NCBI GenBank assembly: GCA_903934745.1
Contig: CAIZOZ010000393.1
Coordinates: 1 to 8,046 of the forward strand
Length of the DNA stretch: 8,046 bases
Direction of reading: 5' to 3'
Source of the DNA: an uncultured cyanobacterium
GTDB lineage: Bacteria; Cyanobacteriota; Cyanobacteriia; PCC-6307; Cyanobiaceae
This document shows positions 1 to 5,196 of this stretch, piece by piece. The notes beneath the pieces are model-generated. The model saw nothing but the letters and a program-made list of their open reading frames with translations, ran no database searches and was not told the origin of the DNA. Position 1 is the first letter of the stretch. Each line of letters opens with the position of its first letter. Made by a program: the position numbers and the translations under genes.

Positions 1-128
1 CCGACCCCGGCCTGCTGCTCAGCTACTACCGCCGGGGCGACACCCTGATTGAGAGCTATTGGCGCAGCGTGGCCATGCCGGATCAGGGGGTGTTCATTGG
101 TGAACCGCTGGCGCGGCCTTGGGGCTGA
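1..128 (+). CDS. C-terminal end of a TIGR03790-like protein (partial)
   Basis: Frame 3 is open from the left edge and stops with TGA at 126-128, giving 41 visible residues. The segment ends TLIESYWRSVAMPDQGVFIG followed by EPLARPWG. The 'YxSVAMPxQGxFIGEPLARP' ending is what I remember for the C-terminus of TIGR03790-family proteins, large uncharacterised proteins found in cyanobacteria and other phyla; in many relatives the end reads like 'AYYxSLP...IGDPL'. The start and the rest lie outside the window. It is the only plus-strand coding sequence in the left 6 kb and appears to mark the conserved flank of the accessory region. No function is known to me. The frame and stop are certain; the family is a memory-based call. 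Confidence 0.6.
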   Translation, partial: DPGLLLSYYRRGDTLIESYWRSVAMPDQGVFIGEPLARPWG

Positions 129-160
129 TCACACGTTGGTGTCGAGCGCCACAGGCAAGG

Positions 161-412
161 TCACGGCTGGGCGAAGAGCGCCGGATCCATCTGCTCCAGG
201 CTCAGTGGCGGTCCCTGGTAACCAGCGCAGCCGATCAAGACGCGGGCGGAGCGAGTTTTCTCGCGATTCTGGGGAACCAGGCGAAGTCCATCAGCCTCGA
301 GGGTCAACGCCAGCCGGTCGCCGGCCTGAAGCCCCAACAGCTGACGGAACCGTGCCGGGATCACCAACTACCCCTTGGAGGAGAGGGTGAGCAGCGCATC
401 GATCTCTGCCAA
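161..412 (-). pseudogene. AbrB/MazE-type antitoxin with in-frame amber stop
   Basis: Read on the minus strand from a TTG at 410-412, this gives an 83-codon AbrB/SpoVT-fold antitoxin. It starts AEIDALLTLSSKG, then a TAG codon (368-370), then LVIPARFRQLLGLQAGDRL and a tail ending MDPALFAQP. The swapped-hairpin core of this family usually reads 'KGQ(L/V)VIPAxxRxxLGLxxGD', so the TAG sits exactly where CAG (Gln) is expected: one base change has broken the gene. The downstream half could restart at the TTG or GTG right after the stop, but that would lack the first strand of the DNA-binding fold. No PIN or other toxin follows; the next sequence is the convergent end of the TIGR03790-like gene. Function would have been neutralising a toxin and autorepression. 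A sequencing error at one base is the main alternative. Confidence 0.75.
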
Positions 413-416
413 GACA

Positions 417-461
417 AAACCTTCCCTCACGAAACTTTCCCTCGCCAAACCATCCCACACG
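417..461. repeat. 15-bp imperfect tandem repeat, three units
   Basis: Three adjacent 15-base units each begin AAAC and carry a CCC core: AAACCTTCCCTCACG (417-431), AAACTTTCCCTCGCC (432-446), AAACCATCCCACACG (447-461), followed by a partial unit. The block lies just upstream of the broken AbrB antitoxin on its strand. In minus orientation it reads as pentapeptides of the type SFVRE/GFVLA in the antitoxin frame. It may be a slippage product within the 5' leader or a former N-terminal extension. Confidence 0.6.
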
Positions 462-464
462 AAC

Positions 465-647
465 GTCTTACCAGCGTAAGGCGTTTGGCTTGCTGGGCCA
501 GGCATGCAGCCCATGCGGGGACTGCTGCCGGTGGAACCTTTGTGGCCGCAAGGGGCTGAGCAAGTCGTTCGAGCTAGACATCCTGGCGGCTCAGGGGGAA
601 GCCTTGGCAATTTGGGCGCCTCCCTGAATGTGTACGGCTTGTACAGC
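465..647. other. Stretch with no recognised gene
   Basis: Between the 15-bp repeat and the ATPase fragment I see no conserved coding signal on either strand. Open frames run through it on both strands but have low-complexity, Pro/Arg/Ser-rich translations typical of shadow frames in GC-rich DNA. It may be decayed coding sequence. Confidence 0.4.
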
Positions 648-830
648 TTCCTCCACAGCTGCAAATTCAGCGGGGGGAACTAGGCGTTGCGAATGAGGCG
701 TTAAGAACTCGTCTGGCCGCAGCTGCACATCGGCGCTGCCCAGGTCCCGCAGGCCATTCCAGAGCGAACGCTTGAGGGTGCGGCAGAACCGCTTGCTCAC
801 GTTTTCGACGTTGACCAGAACGTCGCTCAT
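591..830 (-). pseudogene. N-terminal fragment of polysaccharide ABC-transporter ATPase (copy A)
   Basis: From ATG at 828-830 the minus strand reads MSDVLVNVENVSKRF, then CRTLKRSLWNGLRDLG, then SADVQLRPDEF. This matches the first part of Wzt/TagH-like ATPases that export polysaccharides or O-antigen in cyanobacteria ('MS.VLVKVENVSK.FCRSLKRSLWYGLxDLG'). After DLG a normal protein has a further linker before 'ELRPGEFWAL' and then the Walker A loop; here the linker is shortened and the similarity ends at about 705. The rest of the frame (591-704) is unrelated, and there is no Walker A, signature motif or Walker B, so it cannot hydrolyse ATP. A second copy with the same truncation sits at 5708-5836 and a shorter scrap at 6983-7030. 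Confidence 0.8.
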
Positions 831-838
831 CTGAGGCA
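648..838. repeat. Direct repeat R1, copy A (partner 5654-5844)
   Basis: This block aligns without gaps to 5654-5844 with an offset of 5006; I count about 14 differences over about 190 bases by eye. It covers the ATPase N-terminal fragment and about 57 bases beyond the point where ATPase similarity ends. The repeat therefore includes the truncation junction, which means the truncation came before the duplication. Confidence 0.85.
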
Positions 839-843
839 GGCAG

Positions 844-905
844 GGACTCAGGCGCTGGAGGTTCAGGCGTTGGCGGCTAGCTAGCCAGGTCGCAAGGTCG
901 GCCCA
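844..905 (-). pseudogene. 3' tail fragment of an Rpn-like nuclease gene
   Basis: The minus strand here contains DLATWLA followed by the remains of AAN and a stop, matching the last residues (DDLATWLAANT) of the Rpn-like gene at 7207-8046. The nucleotide match continues past the stop into the spacer (compare 844-870 with 7172-7205). A 4-base GCTA duplication shifts the frame in the last codons and a 5-base unit near the stop is missing. Only the final dozen or so codons remain. It shows that an Rpn gene once stood next to the ATPase fragment here. Confidence 0.6.
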
Positions 906-1322
906 TCAGGAGCAGGCAATCAGGCTCACCTGCAAAGCCTGGACGCGCTGAAAGCTGGCATCACCCGTGATCATCACGGCATCAGGCCCCAGTTGCAGGC
1001 AGCAAGCGGCCTGCAATGCATCGGGAGTGCGCAACCCATGGTTGGCGCGCAACTGCGTCGCCAGCTCCACCACAGAGGCGCTGATCTCCACAACCAGCAG
1101 ATCCGGCTGGGCAAACAACGCCTCAAAACGATCCAGGCTGGCTTGATCGCCCCGCCGCAGTGGAGCCACACGACACTCGAGCAGGCTGAGGCGGCTCACG
1201 GCCAGGGCCAGCTCAGGTGACTGGGCGGCAAGCTGCTGCAGGGTTGCCTGGGTGGCTTGGGCCCATGGGACCTCACCATCCACCAGATAGATCAGGGCGC
1301 TGGCATCCAGGAAGGCAATCAC
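906..1322 (-). CDS. vapC: VapC-type PIN-domain toxin, intact
   Basis: A 138-residue PIN-domain protein, usual length for VapC ribonucleases. The acidic active-site set is in place: D6 in MIAFLDASALIYLVDG, E49 in RLSLLEC, D101 in GLRTPDALQAA and D121 in MITGDASF. VapC toxins are Mg2+-dependent endoribonucleases that cleave tRNA or rRNA and are held inactive by the partner antitoxin. The start is GTG at 1320-1322, whose last two bases overlap the stop of the upstream antitoxin (GTGA), a typical coupled arrangement. No frameshift or missing motif is seen, so this appears to be one of the few complete TA loci of the window. The RNA target cannot be read from the sequence. Confidence 0.9.
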   Translation of the reverse strand: MIAFLDASALIYLVDGEVPWAQATQATLQQLAAQSPELALAVSRLSLLECRVAPLRRGDQASLDRFEALFAQPDLLVVEISASVVELATQLRANHGLRTPDALQAACCLQLGPDAVMITGDASFQRVQALQVSLIACS

Positions 1323-1600
1323 CAGTCGCGCTCAGCCGCCAGCTCCGCATCGATCTCAGCCTTACGGCACGGGTTCGTGGATGGCGGCAAGGCCAGCAGC
1401 CACTGCAACGCCGATGCTTCGGCTCCAGGTGCTCGTGATGCCTGCAACTGCAGCTGGCGATAGTGCTGTTCACTCAGCACCACAGCAGCGGATCGGTTGC
1501 GCTTCAACAAATGGACAGGGCCATGCTGCAGCGCCTGCTCAATCGCTGCGATCCCACGGCGCTTGAGCTCAGCTGAGGTGAGGGCGTTCCGCTGATCCAT
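1319..1600 (-). CDS. Phd/YefM-type antitoxin, partner of the VapC at 906-1322
   Basis: A 93-residue protein starting MDQRNALTSAELKRRGIAAI. The central segment GPVHLLKRNRSAAVVLSEQHYRQL is the standard Phd/YefM pattern ('G.v.i.krn..avvls...Y..L'). The N-terminal domain in this family binds the operator as a dimer, and the charged C-terminal part (KAEIDAELAAERDW) wraps the toxin. It overlaps the VapC gene by four bases and precedes it, as expected for an autoregulated antitoxin-toxin operon. ATG at 1598-1600 is the natural start; I see no strong Shine-Dalgarno sequence in front of it. A promoter-like stretch and two short palindromes lie directly upstream (1614-1654). Confidence 0.88.
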   Translation of the reverse strand: MDQRNALTSAELKRRGIAAIEQALQHGPVHLLKRNRSAAVVLSEQHYRQLQLQASRAPGAEASALQWLLALPPSTNPCRKAEIDAELAAERDW

Positions 1601-1613
1601 GGCACAGCGATCG

Positions 1614-1654
1614 CTGGAAATTCCAGTTTAGTACCCGAAACAGTACTGCAGCAA
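1614..1654 (-). promoter_or_regulatory. Possible promoter/operator of the Phd-VapC operon
   Basis: On the minus strand TTGCTG (1649-1654) and TAAACT (1625-1630) are separated by 18 bases and lie just upstream of the antitoxin start at 1600. The spacer contains the palindrome CAGTACTG (1641-1648), and CTGGAA-A-TTCCAG (1614-1626) overlaps the -10 region. Palindromes over a TA promoter are what an autorepressing Phd dimer would need. The -35 matches consensus at only three positions, so this is a suggestion. Confidence 0.35.
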
Positions 1655-1687
1655 TCCTGGGTTCGGGCTCGTTCCCGTGCCTCAGGC

Positions 1688-1844
1688 ATAGGGAGGAGTG
1701 GAGCATCGTGAGAGGTGAGGGAGGGCACGGTTGGGGGCGCGTCAGCGATAGACCTCACGGCGATGGCCGATGCGCACCACCAGGATCACCAGTGCGCTGC
1801 GCTGCCCTCGAATTCACCCTTGAGGGCTGAGCCAGCGGCTGGGG
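1688..1844. repeat. Direct repeat R2, copy A (partner about 5846-5987)
   Basis: The stretch from the GGCATAGGGAG motif through the ParE end closely matches 5846-5987, apart from a short internal deletion of about 15 bases near 1700-1715 in copy B. It carries the damaged 3' half of a ParE gene in both places. Confidence 0.8.
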
Positions 1845-1950
1845 TGTCGCAGAGAAGGTCGATCGCCTCCACCACCCGCACCCGATCGGCCTTGGGAAGC
1901 GCGGCGAGTGCCTTGGCGGCTGAGTGCTTAATCCGCAGCGAGCAGCGCAT
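1742..1950 (-). pseudogene. ParE/RelE-family toxin with internal deletion and frameshift
   Basis: ATG at 1948-1950 lies inside the end of the antitoxin gene. The N-terminal frame reads MRCSLRIKHSAAKALAALPK, then ADRVRVVEAIDLLCDTP..SALKGEFEG, the helical hairpin and start of the sheet of ParE/RelE toxins. It then runs into a stop. The normal ending SALVILVVRIGHRREVYR is present in another frame and stops at 1742-1744. The segment usually found between ('LRRLRVGxYRVIYE') is missing, so a deletion of roughly 15-18 codons has shifted the frame. The protein would lack the central strands and should not be active. The same lesion occurs at 5885-5987. Confidence 0.82.
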
Positions 1951-2149
1951 CGCGCACCTCAGCCCAGGCGAGTACGGGGTCGGCAGGGTCCTTCAGGACT
2001 GCTACCCCGCATCGCAGATCCTCAATGTCGTCGAGGTAATACTCGATCGCCTGGCGAATGATGTCGGCACGGCAGCGGTTGAGCTGCTGGGCGGCAGCAT
2101 CCAGCTCAGCGCCAAGGGTGTCGGGGAGGCGGGCCGTGACTTGGATCAT
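1928..2149 (-). CDS. Ribbon-helix-helix (CopG/Arc-type) antitoxin, intact
   Basis: A 73-residue protein beginning MIQVTARLPDTLGAELDAAA. The strand-helix-helix pattern is clear: IQVTARLP as the DNA-contacting strand, LGAELDAAAQQLN as helix 1, and RADIIRQAIEYYLDD as helix 2. The rest, including DPADPVLAWAEVRDALL, fits the toxin-binding tail. It ends in TAA at 1928-1930 and overlaps the ATG of the broken ParE gene by 23 bases. It could still act as a repressor or as an antitoxin against a related ParE encoded elsewhere. Three 9-base iterons sit 17 bases upstream of the start. Confidence 0.88.
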   Translation of the reverse strand: MIQVTARLPDTLGAELDAAAQQLNRCRADIIRQAIEYYLDDIEDLRCGVAVLKDPADPVLAWAEVRDALLAAD

Positions 2150-2165
2150 GGGAAACCCCGCGAGA

Positions 2166-2192
2166 TCACAGTGATGTCAGTGATGTCAGTGA
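2166..2192. promoter_or_regulatory. Three 9-bp iterons upstream of the RHH antitoxin (operator candidate)
   Basis: TCACAGTGA, TGTCAGTGA and TGTCAGTGA are directly adjacent (2166-2174, 2175-2183, 2184-2192). TCACAGTGA is close to palindromic. RHH dimers bind short repeated half-sites cooperatively, so this block, with an AT-rich GATAAT-like -10 (minus strand, 2195-2200) beside it, is a good autoregulatory operator candidate. Confidence 0.55.
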
Positions 2193-2294
2193 CATTATCT
2201 TAGGGCTGCGTGCCGTGAGGCGCCCTGTTGAGGGTGAGCTCGTTGGCGGTAGGAGGCGCAACGGCTCGATCGGGCTAGGGACCTTGATGGCTCA

Positions 2295-2304
2295 GGGGGG
2301 GGGG
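2295..2304. repeat. G10 homopolymer tract
   Basis: Ten consecutive G on the plus strand (C on the minus), seven bases past the stop of the broken VapC. It lies in the non-coding stretch 2193-2311, in which I see no gene. Such tracts slip during replication and are also prone to length errors in sequencing. Confidence 0.9.
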
Positions 2305-2311
2305 ACATTGC

Positions 2312-2708
2312 TCAGACGCGATGCAGGGACACGTCGTAGCCAGGCCAGTGACCATCGGATGACACGGCCATCAGCTCCTCGACCCGCGCCTGGGCAATCA
2401 ACAGGCGTCATAGACGCAGTCTTCCGCGCAGCGGTAGGGGTCGTGATGCACCAGGGGCAGCTGGGCGGTTTCAATCACATGGGCATCGAGCACCGGCAGG
2501 AGCGCAGCACCTGCGGCAAGGCTCTGATCGCGAAAGGCGGTCGGTGTCACAGCCAACTTGCCAAGGCGGTGCTTGATGGCCACCTCCCAGATGCTGGCGA
2601 CCGACACCAGGCATGGGCTTGCGGCCAAAATCTCTCGTGTGTGGGGCCCAGCCGTGGATCGTCAAGGAGCCACCAGAGCATCACCTGGGTGTCGAGCAAC
2701 AGGCGCAT
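2312..2708 (-). pseudogene. VapC-type PIN toxin with frameshift and small insertion (copy 1)
   Basis: Starting at ATG 2706-2708 the frame reads MRLLLDTQVMLWWLLDDPRL, with first active-site Asp D6. One base is missing near 2650, so the following part (HTREILAASPCLVSVASIWE, then VAIKHRLGKLAV and LDAHVIETAQLPLVHHDP) is in another frame. After HHDP an extra stretch of about 25 bases replaces the usual FDR and introduces a stop. The remainder, LLIAQARVEELMAVSSDGHW then PGYDVSLHRV, continues in a third register to TGA at 2312-2314. All the pieces of a roughly 128-residue PIN protein are present but cannot be made as one chain. The start overlaps the antitoxin stop as TGATG, preserving the ancestral coupling. 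Confidence 0.82.
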
Positions 2709-2948
2709 CAGCTGTTGAACAGCTCGGCCACCTGCTGATCCACCGCCTCAGCGAAGGCGGCGTCCACCTGGCTGACCACGAGCTCGGGCGAGGCTGCTGC
2801 CAGAGCGCCCAACTGCTTCAAGCCGGCGGCCTCCGCGCACGGCACCAACTTCACCTGGGCCTTGCCATGGCAGGCAATGATCACCTCATTCACCGGCCAG
2901 GGCTGCCTTCACCAACCGCGACAGCTGGCTTTTGGCATCCAGTATGCC
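2708..2948 (-). pseudogene. Phd-type antitoxin with frameshift and lost start (copy 1)
   Basis: The minus strand reads GILDAKSQLSRLVKAALAGE (2946 downward), the normal N-terminal domain of a Phd/VapB antitoxin. A TGA follows because one extra T has entered in front of GAG GTG ATC. The gene continues in the shifted frame as EVIIACHGKAQVKLVPCAEA to VDQQVAELFNS, stopping at 2708-2710. The first few codons are missing because the sequence abuts a permease scrap at 2949. A GTG just at the frameshift could start a 61-residue C-terminal piece, which keeps the toxin-binding half but not the DNA-binding half. Its natural partner is the VapC pseudogene that follows. Confidence 0.78.
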
Positions 2949-3013
2949 ACACCAGCAGCAGCACCGCTGAGCCGCCCAGAGTCAAAGCCCACTCACCCAG
3001 GAGTTGTGGCGGG
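2949..3013 (-). pseudogene. Scrap of ABC-2 polysaccharide permease, last transmembrane part
   Basis: The minus strand reads PPQLLGEWALTLGGSAVLLL then VW, matching PPQLLGEWALTVGGSAVLLL in the permease pseudogene at 4098-4661. It begins and ends abruptly: upstream is the hairpin region and downstream it is joined, out of frame, to the Phd antitoxin. It covers about 22 codons of the last transmembrane segment. Confidence 0.75.
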
Positions 3014-3030
3014 TGGCAGGCAACAAGAAT

Positions 3031-3052
3031 CCCCGCTGCCTGGGCAGCGGGG
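3031..3052 (-). terminator. GC-rich hairpin, possible minus-strand terminator
   Basis: CCCCGCTGCC (3031-3040) and GGCAGCGGGG (3043-3052) are perfectly complementary with two bases between. On the minus strand the stem is followed by ATTCTTGTT, a moderately T-rich stretch as in intrinsic terminators; on the plus strand no T-run follows. It would end transcripts coming from 3186 upward. Confidence 0.45.
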
Positions 3053-3185
3053 CAGGGCTTCAGGTGCTGACGGATCTGCCGGACGCTCTGGTCGGACGCG
3101 CCTTGGGAGTCGAGCAGGGCATCGGATAGGCAGTACAACCGTCCCCGGACCCGTCTCACTAAGGCCATCGGCCTCTGTGGTGATC
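3053..3185. other. Unassigned stretch, possible minus-strand coding remnant
   Basis: A minus-strand frame here reads VRGRLYCLSDALLDSQGASD then QSVRQIRQHLK. It looks more protein-like than most frames of the region but I do not recognise it. It begins next to the BrnA-like remnant and runs into the hairpin. Confidence 0.3.
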
Positions 3186-3400
3186 TCAGAAACTGGTCGA
3201 AACCCGCTCCTGCAGCCTTTGCAGATTGGCGGCTGTTGGCGATACAGCACCGCGGCGCCAGCGACGGATCGTGGAGGGGCTGGCTTGCAGGGCTTCGTCA
3301 ACCAACTCAACGATGCGTTGATGGCTGATCTCGGCATCGGGCGTGATCGTGAACCTCGCGACTGTTGGGCTTTCCAGATCCTGCAAGGGTTGTCGAGGTA
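3186..3400 (-). pseudogene. BrnT-tail/BrnA-like antitoxin remnant with internal deletion
   Basis: The frame ending at 3186-3188 reads VARFTITPDAEISHQRIVEL, then VDEALQASPSTIRRWRRGAVSPTAANLQRLQERVSTSF. It aligns with the antitoxin at 5197-5496 (VKYRLTANGE.., DAEIERQEIADLVEVAL, SPSSVRRWRRARVMPSAAHQQRL) but lacks about 30 codons of its middle and the start of the helix-turn-helix. Just upstream, in another frame, GKPNSREVHDHA aligns with the end of BrnT (RKANTREIQAHG) in the same overlapping geometry as at 5447-5496. A start codon equivalent to GTG is not kept. The 66-codon open frame could still be translated from an internal ATG, but I regard it as a relic. Confidence 0.6.
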
Positions 3401-3589
3401 TTGCTGGCGCCTTCTGTTATCTGGGCTATAAGCCAAGAATAGGGCGTTTTTTCGGGGATGTCGGCTTGGGGTTGGGGCTGAAGCCCGTGAGATGCCTGGT
3501 GGAGGTGGAGCCTCGCTGGCGGCAGGAGGCTGAACGTCTCGTTCGGGCTGGGTCTCCTTGCGGTTCGGGGGAAGTCTCACCGACGTCCT
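3401..3589. other. Stretch with no recognised gene
   Basis: Both strands carry open frames here, but the translations are Pro/Arg/Gly-rich and unlike any family I know. If a BrnT gene belonged to the remnant at 3186-3400, its body should lie here and it does not. GGCTATAAGCC near 3422-3432 is a near-palindrome of uncertain meaning. Confidence 0.4.
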
Positions 3590-3847
3590 TCAGTCTCCCA
3601 GGCCCACAGGAAGCTGCTGCTTGATCGGTTCTGCCAGCAGGCGGCCCAGTGCTCCTGGATCGATGATGTCGAGGCAGAGCAAGTTGGGACCCAAGAATTC
3701 CATGGTGTATCCGTCTCCCTCCACCACCAGATCAGGGATGCCTTGGAGGGTTGGATGTCGAAACAAGATCGCGCCTGTTTCGGCATCCAACGTCTGGCGC
3801 ATGCTCCGCAACTGATCAGGCAGCGTCAACGGTTCAGAAACAGCCAT
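3590..3847 (-). CDS. Unknown 85-residue protein, second gene of the DUF4258-like operon
   Basis: The protein begins MAVSEPLTLPDQLRSMRQTL, followed by DAETGAILFRHPTLQGIPDL and a hydrophobic strand-rich end (YTMEFLGPNLLCLDIIDPGA). The composition is acidic and no signal peptide or membrane segment is seen. The pattern of an acidic start, a 'D..TG.ILF' strand and an 'EFLG..L..LDI' strand is loosely like the small DUF2283 antitoxin candidates, but I cannot claim that family. The ATG at 3845-3847 lies inside the end of the upstream DUF4258-like gene (22-base overlap), and GGAGG three bases before it is a strong if close ribosome site. The overlap implies translational coupling and a partnership between the two proteins, most simply as toxin and antitoxin. 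Confidence 0.75.
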   Translation of the reverse strand: MAVSEPLTLPDQLRSMRQTLDAETGAILFRHPTLQGIPDLVVEGDGYTMEFLGPNLLCLDIIDPGALGRLLAEPIKQQLPVGLGD

Positions 3848-4089
3848 CGTCCTCCAGCCCTGCGGGCTTGCACGGTGCGTTCATCGGTTGGATACACGGT
3901 AATCACCCTGGCGTCATCCGGGGTGAGAACGGCAACCCAGGGGCGATCCAGAAATTCGAACACTCGAGCACGGCTGCCGCCCCGGTTGAGATCGAGAAAC
4001 GTCTCTCCCACTGTGAGGGCTTCACGCACAAGCTCCGGGTTGACGCCATAGAGGGTGCATTTCTCGAGGGCGTGATGGCTGAACTCCAT
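3826..4089 (-). CDS. DUF4258-like protein, candidate toxin of a two-gene operon
   Basis: From ATG at 4087-4089 the gene encodes 87 residues: MEFSHHALEKCTLYGVNPEL, VREALTVGETFLDLNRGGSR, then ARVFEFLDRPWVAVLTPDDA and RVITVYPTDERTVQARRAGG. The opening 'SxHAxEKxxLxGVxxExVxEAL', the central strands and the 'VITVYPTD' strand near the end match the general pattern of DUF4258 and related BrnT/RelE-fold small proteins. Family membership is inferred from memory. The gene is intact, overlaps the following gene by 22 bases and begins 8 bases after the stop of a permease pseudogene, so it has no obvious promoter of its own unless one lies inside that pseudogene. Its role as an RNase-like toxin is an inference. 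Confidence 0.7.
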   Translation of the reverse strand: MEFSHHALEKCTLYGVNPELVREALTVGETFLDLNRGGSRARVFEFLDRPWVAVLTPDDARVITVYPTDERTVQARRAGGRWLFLNR

Positions 4090-4097
4090 GCAGTGAC

Positions 4098-4661
4098 TTA
4101 GGCACTCATCCGCTCGATCAGGATCGGCATCGCCAGCCGGTACACCATCCACACCAGCAGCAGCAGCACCGCTGAGCCACCCACCGTCAGCGCCCACTCG
4201 CCCAGCAGCTGCGGCGGCTGGCCGGTGAACCAGGCGCGGGCATTGAGGATCAGCGGCGTGAGCGGGTTGAGCCGCATCACCGTGCCCGTCCAGCCCGTGG
4301 TGGCCAGCGGGAACACCACCGGGCTCAGATACATCAGGAACTGGGTGAAAGGAGTCGATCAGGATCGACCACAGCAGCGTGCCGGTGAACACGAACACCG
4401 GATAGGGAAGGCCGGTGTCGGCCACCTGCACCAACCGCGAGGTGCTCAGGAACAGCCCACCGCCGTGGTCATCAGCGGGTTGATCAGGGCCCACAGCACC
4501 CCCAGCACGCTCTGGCGGTACTGGGCGCTGATGTCGCGCACCGCCAGGCGCCAGGCCAGTTCGCGGCCGGCCCAGAGATCTTGTTTCATCTCCCGCCAGA
4601 GCTTGGCCGGGTGGGCCAGCGGGCTTTCGGGAGTGTAGGTGCGGGTGGGGAGGGAGGTCAC
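4098..4661 (-). pseudogene. ABC-2 polysaccharide-export permease, frameshifted and internally deleted
   Basis: Three frames together rebuild a Wzm/KpsM-type permease. The first (4446-4661) gives PAKLWREMKQDLWAGRELAW and VRDISAQYRQSVLGVLWALI NPLMTTAV. A missing T (about 4456) shifts to LFLSTSRLVQVADTGLPYPV FVFTGTLLWSILIDSF. A junction near 4350 then jumps directly to TQFLMYLSPVVFPLATTGW and the C-terminus LAMPILIERMSA with TAA at 4098-4100. A normal protein has roughly 90-100 residues more between IDSF and TQFLMYLSP. The amphipathic N-terminal helix, the first two membrane segments and the last two are recognisable. Such permeases pair with the Wzt-like ATPase whose scraps lie elsewhere in the window. 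This copy cannot be functional. Confidence 0.85.
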
Positions 4662-4935
4662 AGGTGCGGGGCTACTGGCTCACTGGAGTGAAGGCGACCG
4701 GCTGCTTCTTGGCCGCGAACCGCGGCAGCCAAGGCCATTCGAGCACCCATCCGCCACCCTGTGCCACACAAGCCGTAAACCTGGCGCCGGGCCGTGGACA
4801 CACCAAGGGTGTCTAGTGCACATCGGGCGGGAGCAGGGCTCGACCGCCGCAGTTGTGCTGGCCATGACCCTCGCACATTTGGCTGGGGACAAGGGAGTCG
4901 TGTTGATTCACTCTTGGGCCTTGGGGCCTGGAGAC
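4662..4935. other. Stretch with no recognised gene
   Basis: Upstream of the permease pseudogene I find no conserved coding signal on either strand. In intact export loci this position often carries another gene or the promoter. Here the sequence has long open frames with unconvincing translations and no clear promoter. Confidence 0.4.
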
Positions 4936-5185
4936 ACAAGAGCTGGTGGCGGCCAGCCAGTCCTGTACGGCGCGGGTGTGGCTGATTTCTTCGCGGGGAA
5001 TGCCGGCCATCACCATGATTTGCGCCTCGAACCAGCGCCAGTGCACCTCCCCCAGAAACACCCGCAGGTGTCGAGGTCGTTGGGCTGGCCCCAGCTTGTG
5101 CCGCCGGTGTGGGGTGATCACCACCACCTCCAGATGCTCCACCTGCGGGTGCTTCTGAAGAAACCGACAGCTCTGCTCCGGCAGC
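4936..5185 (-). pseudogene. Rpn-like nuclease remnant with two internal deletions
   Basis: The minus strand reads EQSCRFLQKHPQVEHLEVVV, ITPHRRHKLGPAQRPRHLRV, FLGEVHW, then RWFEAQIMVMAGIPREEISH and TRAVQDWLAAT. This matches the middle of the Rpn-like protein at 7207-8046 (QSCRFLQKH..EVVVITPHKR..EVHW and AEIMVIAGIPREEIRHTRAVQDWLA). About 55 codons between EVHW and EAQIM are missing. The GRQE-repeat linker and DUF4351 part are also missing: DWLA is followed directly by AT, as if joined to the gene's own C-terminal TWLAANT. The catalytic D and E-x-Q region is absent. It lies immediately after the BrnA gene on the same strand. Confidence 0.8.
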
Positions 5186-5196
5186 GCCCGGACTCT

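Noticed and set aside
119..559. Plus-strand 146-codon open frame antisense to the AbrB antitoxin
   Set aside because: The translation has no family pattern, and the opposite strand carries a clear AbrB core. It is a GC-rich shadow frame.
3410..3450. Promoter around GGCTATAAGCC
   Set aside because: TATAAG has no -35 at acceptable spacing on the plus strand, and no gene starts downstream.
2993..3580. Minus-strand 195-codon open frame
   Set aside because: It is Pro/Arg-rich with no recognisable motif, and it overlaps the BrnA-like relic in a better-supported frame.
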